Shown piece after piece: positions 6,616 through 10,368 of a DNA stretch of 10,368 nt. This DNA is from Anaerolineaceae bacterium UBA5838 (lineage in GTDB: Bacteria > Chloroflexota > Anaerolineae > Anaerolineales > Anaerolineaceae), in NCBI GenBank assembly GCA_002432795.1, contig DJGU01000003.1, positions 18,744 to 29,111 of the forward strand, in the 5' to 3' direction. How positions within the stretch are numbered: position 1 is the first letter of the stretch; each line of letters starts with the position of its first letter. Both the position numbers and the translations under genes were made by a program. The notes beneath the pieces are model-generated. The model had not been told where the DNA came from, made no database searches, and worked only from the letters and a program-made list of their open reading frames with translations.

Positions 6616-7133
6616 TGACAAAAGTCTTATTTCCTGGAACTTTTGACCCCATCCATTACGGTCATGTGGATATCGCCATGCGCGCCGCACGCCTGTTTGA
6701 TGAGGTAGTCGTGGCGGTCTATGATAAGCCGCTGAAAAATCTGCTTTTTACCCCTGAGAAGCGCATCAGCCTGGTGCGGGAAGTGCTCAAGTCAGAGAGC
6801 AGGATTACAGTTCTGGGCTATTCCGGTCTGACGGTTAATTTTGCGCGTGAGATTGGTGCCAAGGGAATTGTGAGGGGTTTACGGGTATTTTCTGACTTTG
6901 AATACGAATTCCGCATGGCTCTGGCAAACAATCGCCTGGACGCGGACATTGACACAATCGCTTTGATCACAACTGAAGAAAACACCTTCTTGTCTTCTTC
7001 AACTGTCAAAGAAATTGCCTCCTTAGGTGGGGATGTCAGCAGTATGGTGCCGCCAATCGTCAACCTGGCACTCAAAGAGCGTTTTAAGGGTCTGGACTAC
7101 GATCCCGCGCCTCAAACTAATCCATCGGAATAG
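6615..7133 (+). CDS. coaD: Phosphopantetheine adenylyltransferase
   Basis: Transfers the adenylyl group of ATP to 4'-phosphopantetheine to form dephospho-CoA, the penultimate step of coenzyme A synthesis; a soluble hexamer in the family. The 172-aa protein shows the nucleotidyltransferase motif PGTFDPIHYGH with H14 and H17 (HxGH type), KNLLFTPEKR with the substrate-binding lysine region, IVRGLRVFSDFEYE, and the C-terminal FLSSSTVKEIASLGGDVSSMVP signature. The length is normal; the last ~10 residues (DPAPQTNPSE) are a polar tail. ATG 6615 shares its A with the recG TGA stop, so translation is probably re-initiated from recG. No clear terminator follows; an imperfect stem at 7142-7193 lacks a U-tract. 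Confidence 0.97.
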   Translation: MTKVLFPGTFDPIHYGHVDIAMRAARLFDEVVVAVYDKPLKNLLFTPEKRISLVREVLKSESRITVLGYSGLTVNFAREIGAKGIVRGLRVFSDFEYEFRMALANNRLDADIDTIALITTEENTFLSSSTVKEIASLGGDVSSMVPPIVNLALKERFKGLDYDPAPQTNPSE

Positions 7134-7262
7134 TTTCTTGTGGGCGAGATTGAGGGCACCGCAAATGTTGTGAGGCATGAACCTATCGCGCCCTTAATCC
7201 GCCGATTATGGTGATCTGGCTGGCAAGACTCATTTACTGCGAATGATCGAAAGAGTAATGGT

Positions 7263-7317
7263 GGATTGGAAGTACGCCAGGGTCTCTGTATGTTGATATG
7301 TGCAGTACTTCCAATCC
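7263..7317. repeat. Perfect 13-bp inverted repeat, 29-bp spacer
   Basis: GGATTGGAAGTAC (7263-7275) is exactly inverted at GTACTTCCAATCC (7305-7317). No T-tract follows on either strand, so it does not look like an intrinsic terminator. It could be a structured RNA leader or trailer, a protein-binding site, or the remains of a mobile-element end pair. Confidence 0.75.
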
Positions 7318-7460
7318 CGCCCTACAGGTCCGGTTTATTATTTTGGCAAGGGTTAACAGGCTAATCCCAACGAGCAAAGTGAGCAATACTTGCTTCCAGA
7401 TCCACCACAAATTGGGGACCAGCTTGCGTACATAAGGTCAATAAATAATTTTGTGTTTAG

Positions 7461-7469
7461 TGATAAACT
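7461..7469 (+). promoter_or_regulatory. Possible extended -10 promoter of the coiled-coil gene
   Basis: TG-A-TAAACT fits an extended -10 element (TGn plus 4 of 6 of TATAAT) in AT-rich DNA, about 29 nt upstream of the Shine-Dalgarno-led start. No good -35 is seen. Weak call. Confidence 0.28.
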
Positions 7470-7504
7470 AAGGGGGAATCAACGAGTTTCACGGAGATTA
7501 AAAA

Positions 7505-7963
7505 ATGGATATCTTACATCTTGTCGATCGCCTCGAAGAACTTTTCAATAATAGTAAGCCGATTCCACTCTCTCGCAATGTCGTGGTGGATGAAAATTCC
7601 TTTATGGACATCATCGACCAGATGCGCATTTCCATCCCGGACGAAATTAAAAAAGCCCAGCAAGTGATCGCTCAAAAAGACCGCATCCTGGCACAAGCGC
7701 AGGAAGAAGCCAATCGCACCGTCGCGCTGGCGCGTGAAAAGAGCGAGAAGATGGTGGAAAAATCTGAAATCTATCAGGCCGCGCAGGTCAAAATCGAAGA
7801 ACTTAGTGAGCAGGCTCGCATCGAATCAGCACAAACCCAGGCGGAAGCAGACCGATATGTCGTTGAAACCCTTGGCGGGTTGGAACGCGAGTTGAAACAT
7901 GTGCTGCAGCAAGTTCAAAACGGCATTAAAAGCCTGCAGCCCAAATCCGAAGATAGCAAGTAG
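7505..7963 (+). CDS. DivIVA-like / V-ATPase subunit H-like coiled-coil protein
   Basis: A 152-aa protein of unknown function. The N-terminus MDILHLVDRLEELFNNSKPI, followed by PLSRNVVVDENSFMDIIDQMR and IPDEIKKAQQVI, is the signature of a family common in Firmicutes and Chloroflexota that is often auto-annotated as 'ATPase', 'ATP synthase subunit b/H-like' or DivIVA-like. Residues ~45-140 are rich in Ala, Glu, Gln and Lys with heptad-like spacing and should form a long coiled coil; there is no membrane segment, so it is not a true F0 b subunit. ATG 7505 is supported by GGAG 8 nt upstream. It follows coaD at a distance; a coaD neighbour of this type is seen in other lineages. A role in cell shape or division scaffolding is only a guess from DivIVA resemblance. 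Its terminator lies inside the opposing lon gene. Confidence 0.78.
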   Translation: MDILHLVDRLEELFNNSKPIPLSRNVVVDENSFMDIIDQMRISIPDEIKKAQQVIAQKDRILAQAQEEANRTVALAREKSEKMVEKSEIYQAAQVKIEELSEQARIESAQTQAEADRYVVETLGGLERELKHVLQQVQNGIKSLQPKSEDSK

Positions 7964-7975
7964 CCCCTAAATTTA

Positions 7976-10368
7976 TCAATCATCGGCTGGCACATCCTCT
8001 TTTTTGGGTGTGCCTTTCTTTTTACCTGCGCTTTGGGGTTTTGGCGACCGGCTGAAGGTCAATTTACCCTCAAATGCCTGCGCCAAAACTTCATCCATGT
8101 GATCAACAAAGATGATATTCATCTGATCGAGCGCTTGCTGGGGAACATCCACCAGATCTTTTTCGTTGCGGCTGGGTAAAAGGACCGTTTTTATGCCCGC
8201 GCGGTTGGCAGCCAGCACTTTTTCACGGACGCCGCCAATCGGCAGCACTCTCCCTCGCAGCGTAATCTCACCTGTCATCGCCACATCATGTTTAACTGGC
8301 AGGCAGAGCACCGCGGAAGTGAGGGCGGTGGCCAGCGTGATACCCGCACTGGGTCCGTCCTTGGGGATGGACCCTTCCGGAACATGCACGTGGATGTCCA
8401 CATCCTCAAAAAAGTCCTCAGGGATGTTGAAGAGAGCTTCTTTTGACTTCAGGTAACTAAGGGCTGCCTGGGCGGATTCCTGCATAATGTCGCCAATCTG
8501 ACCGGTTATCTGCAGGTTTCCTTTGCCGCTGATAACCAGCACCTCGATTGGCATAATTTCACCGCCGTTTTCGGTCCAGGCAATGGCAGTTGCCATCCCA
8601 ATTTCATCCTTAGCTTCGGCGGTCATCGGGAAAAATTCAACCGGACCAAGCAGCTTCTGAACGAGCTCAGGGTCTATGGCGTGTTCAAAGGATTCTCCCT
8701 CTGCTTTCTTGATTGCCAGCTTGCGCAGCACGCTGCCGATTTGGCGTTCAAAGTTCCTGACGCCGGCCTCATAGGTGTAGCTGTTGATGATCAGCCTCAG
8801 GGCGTCATCAGAAATGGTGATCTCCTCCTCATCCATTCCGTTTTCCAGGAGTTGCTCAGGGATCAGGAACTGGCGGGCGATGGTCAGCTTTTCTTCTTCA
8901 ATGTAGCCAGGGAATTCGATCACTTCCATGCGATCCAGTAAGGCTGGCGGAATGCTTGCGACCGTGTTGGCAGTGGTGATGAAGAAAACTTTCGAAAGGT
9001 CGTAAGGGACCTCCAGATAGTGATCGGAAAAACTGAAGTTTTGCTCAGGATCAAGAACTTCCAAAAGTGCCGCAGCAGGGTCGCCCTGGAAATCAGCGTT
9101 GAGTTTATCGACCTCATCCAGCATGAAGAGCGGATTGACTACCTTTGCTTTCGCCATGGTCTGCAGGATACGGCCAGGCAGAGCACCGAGGTAGGTTCGG
9201 CGATGACCGCGGATTTCGGCTTCATCATGCACACCGCCCAGTGAAAGCCGGATAAACTTGCGGCCCATCACCTCGGCAATGGATTTGCCCATTGAGGTTT
9301 TTCCGGTCCCAGGGGGACCAACAAAACAAAGGATTGGCTGGCGTTCTCTCTTTGGCTTCAGGCTGCGCACAGCCAGGAATTCGAGCACCCGGTCTTTGGC
9401 GCGTTTTAAGCCAAAATGATTGCGGTCCAAAACTTCGCGCGCACGCTTCAGGTCGAGATTATCAAGGGTGCATTCAGTCCAGGGCAGGTCTGCGAGCCAG
9501 CGCACATAGGTGGAAAGCATTCCGGTCTCGGGAGAGAACATGGGCATTGACTGCAGCCGGCTCAGTTCCCGGTCAGCAACCTCGCGCACTTCAGCCGGAA
9601 GGTCCAAGGCAGCAAGCTTTTCTTCAAGAGTTCTTATTTCCGGATCAGCTGAGTGTCCGTCATTCAGTTCCTTTTGGAATTTTGTGATCTTCTCTCGCAG
9701 GAAGACTTCCCTTTGAGACCGGTCCAATTCGCTCTGCACCTGGTCCTGGATTGAGTTCTCGAGACCAATCAACTCGTTTTCCTGGAGCAGCATGGCATAC
9801 ACCATGCGCAAGCGTGCCAAACCGTCAGTTTCCTGCAGCAATTCCAAACGCTGTGCGTCGGTCAGGTCTACTGTTGTGGCAATCGAGTCCGCAAGCACTC
9901 CAGATTGCTTGATTTCACTCATCAGGCTGGTAAGGTCGGGTGAGGAGGTACTGCTCAGGTATTGCCAGGACTCAACCGCCTTTAACACACTGCGGTGCAG
10001 CGCGAGGGTGGATTTGGCTTGACTGGTCTTTTCCTTAACAACTTCAGCCGTTCCCTGTACAACATCATCCGTGTTCAACCAAAGTTTCATCAGCCTGACA
10101 CGCCTGCGCGCCTGGAAGAGGAAAATTACGGTGTTCTGGTCCGCAAAGATGGGATTTCCGACCGCACATTCCAGCGCGATGGGGTAGTAGTTTTCGGGTG
10201 TGTAAAGGTTTTCATCCTCTGTAAAAGCCATGATGAGCGTCTGATAAGTATCGGAGGCTTCGCGAATCACATCCAGGACAGGTGAATCTTTGCTGACCTG
10301 TAGAGCGGTCATTGATTCAGGCAAGACTACTCCTTCGTTACGGAGAATGATTTCAGCCTCAATCAGCC
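7976..10368 (-). CDS. lon: ATP-dependent protease La (Lon), start outside window
   Basis: Cytoplasmic AAA+ serine protease that degrades misfolded and regulatory proteins. About 796 codons are visible and the frame stays open to the right edge (…EAEIILRNEGVVLPES…), so the TTG at 10322-10324 is internal and the true start lies just beyond. In order there is a divergent N-terminal substrate-binding domain, a helical stretch with VFLREKITKFQKELND, and the AAA+ module with GPPGTGKTS (Walker A Lys codon 9299-9301), LGGVHDEAEIRGHRRTYLGA, FMLDEVDK and YEAGVRNFERQ sensor 2. The protease domain has KDGPSAG (catalytic Ser codon 8348-8350) and VREKVLAANRAG (catalytic Lys codon 8219-8221). Ser and Lys are 43 residues apart, and Walker Lys to Ser is 317, both identical to E. 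coli Lon (K362, S679, K722). The C-terminus is a Lys-rich then acidic tail. It converges on the coiled-coil gene with a 12-bp gap. Confidence 0.97.
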   Translation of the reverse strand, partial: LIEAEIILRNEGVVLPESMTALQVSKDSPVLDVIREASDTYQTLIMAFTEDENLYTPENYYPIALECAVGNPIFADQNTVIFLFQARRRVRLMKLWLNTDDVVQGTAEVVKEKTSQAKSTLALHRSVLKAVESWQYLSSTSSPDLTSLMSEIKQSGVLADSIATTVDLTDAQRLELLQETDGLARLRMVYAMLLQENELIGLENSIQDQVQSELDRSQREVFLREKITKFQKELNDGHSADPEIRTLEEKLAALDLPAEVREVADRELSRLQSMPMFSPETGMLSTYVRWLADLPWTECTLDNLDLKRAREVLDRNHFGLKRAKDRVLEFLAVRSLKPKRERQPILCFVGPPGTGKTSMGKSIAEVMGRKFIRLSLGGVHDEAEIRGHRRTYLGALPGRILQTMAKAKVVNPLFMLDEVDKLNADFQGDPAAALLEVLDPEQNFSFSDHYLEVPYDLSKVFFITTANTVASIPPALLDRMEVIEFPGYIEEEKLTIARQFLIPEQLLENGMDEEEITISDDALRLIINSYTYEAGVRNFERQIGSVLRKLAIKKAEGESFEHAIDPELVQKLLGPVEFFPMTAEAKDEIGMATAIAWTENGGEIMPIEVLVISGKGNLQITGQIGDIMQESAQAALSYLKSKEALFNIPEDFFEDVDIHVHVPEGSIPKDGPSAGITLATALTSAVLCLPVKHDVAMTGEITLRGRVLPIGGVREKVLAANRAGIKTVLLPSRNEKDLVDVPQQALDQMNIIFVDHMDEVLAQAFEGKLTFSRSPKPQSAGKKKGTPKKEDVPADD
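7989..8023 (+). terminator. Intrinsic terminator of the coiled-coil gene, inside the 3' end of lon
   Basis: GGCACATCC (7989-7997) pairs with GGGTGTGCC (8006-8014) in a 9-bp stem with one T-G wobble and an 8-nt loop, followed immediately by TTTCTTTTT (8015-8023). It is oriented for plus-strand transcripts and starts 25 bp after the stop at 7963. The same bases encode the Lys-rich tail of Lon on the other strand; read from the lon side, no U-tract follows the hairpin. Confidence 0.8.

Larger units (their letters stand above)
7134..7504. other. Intergenic region between coaD and the coiled-coil gene
   Basis: About 370 bp without a confident gene. It holds an imperfect stem (7142-7150 with 7185-7193, no T-run), a perfect 13-bp inverted repeat (7263-7317), a short hydrophobic minus-strand frame without a good start (7234-7410), and an AT-rich stretch from about 7436 with a possible extended -10 element before the next gene. 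Confidence 0.6.

Noticed and set aside
7142..7193. Imperfect stem GGGCGAGAT / ATCGCGCCC as a coaD terminator
   Set aside because: Long loop (34 nt), one mismatch and no T-tract afterwards.
10322..10324. TTG as the start of lon
   Set aside because: The frame continues to the window edge with residues that align to the Lon N-terminus (EIILRNEGVVLP resembling the VLPLRDVVVYP strand), so the true start is outside.
1..10368. CRISPR array, tRNA, rRNA, toxin-antitoxin or defence island
   Set aside because: No regularly spaced repeats, cloverleaf or CCA-type ends, rRNA motifs, or small toxin/antitoxin pairs were seen on either strand.

Overview
The window is a bacterial chromosomal segment of moderate GC content that carries mostly housekeeping genes. 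Protein features suggest a member of the Chloroflexota, probably Anaerolineae-like: the divergent Lon N-domain, the long RecG N-terminal extension, and the coiled-coil protein near coaD. This placement is my inference from protein style and gene order, not from a search.

Layout, left to right. (1) The 3' end of a membrane-anchored Ser/Thr protein kinase runs into rpe (ribulose-phosphate 3-epimerase). (2) A bidirectional terminator separates rpe from rpmB (ribosomal protein L28), which is on the minus strand. (3) A compact divergent promoter region, built as a nested inverted repeat, drives rpmB leftwards and an Asp23/Gls24-family gene plus a fakA/yloV-type gene rightwards. (4) A gap of about 595 bp holds the fakA terminator, a 171-bp palindromic-ended repeat of the 'TGTCATTGCGAGG...GAAGCAATC' type, and a second, diverged copy of the terminator block. 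(5) recG and coaD overlap by one base. (6) A gap of about 370 bp holds a perfect 13-bp inverted repeat. (7) A DivIVA/V-ATPase-H-like coiled-coil gene is followed by lon on the minus strand. lon runs off the right edge, and its last codons double as the terminator hairpin of the coiled-coil gene.

The order kinase - rpe - rpmB - Asp23 (yloU) - fakA (yloV) - recG is the same neighbourhood known from Bacillus subtilis (prkC-cpgA-rpe-thiN-spoVM-rpmB-yloU-yloV-sdaAB-sdaAA-recG). Here rpmB is inverted and sdaAB/sdaAA are absent; the repeat-bearing gap sits where they would be. The genes cover regulatory phosphorylation, pentose-phosphate metabolism, the ribosome, exogenous fatty-acid activation, fork rescue, coenzyme A synthesis and protein quality control.

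I found no defence system, CRISPR array, tRNA, rRNA or intact transposon, and no convincing undescribed multi-gene system. The interesting material is in the non-coding architecture: the symmetric divergent promoter, the duplicated terminator around the repeat, the terminator hidden in lon, and the long inverted repeat upstream of the coiled-coil gene.
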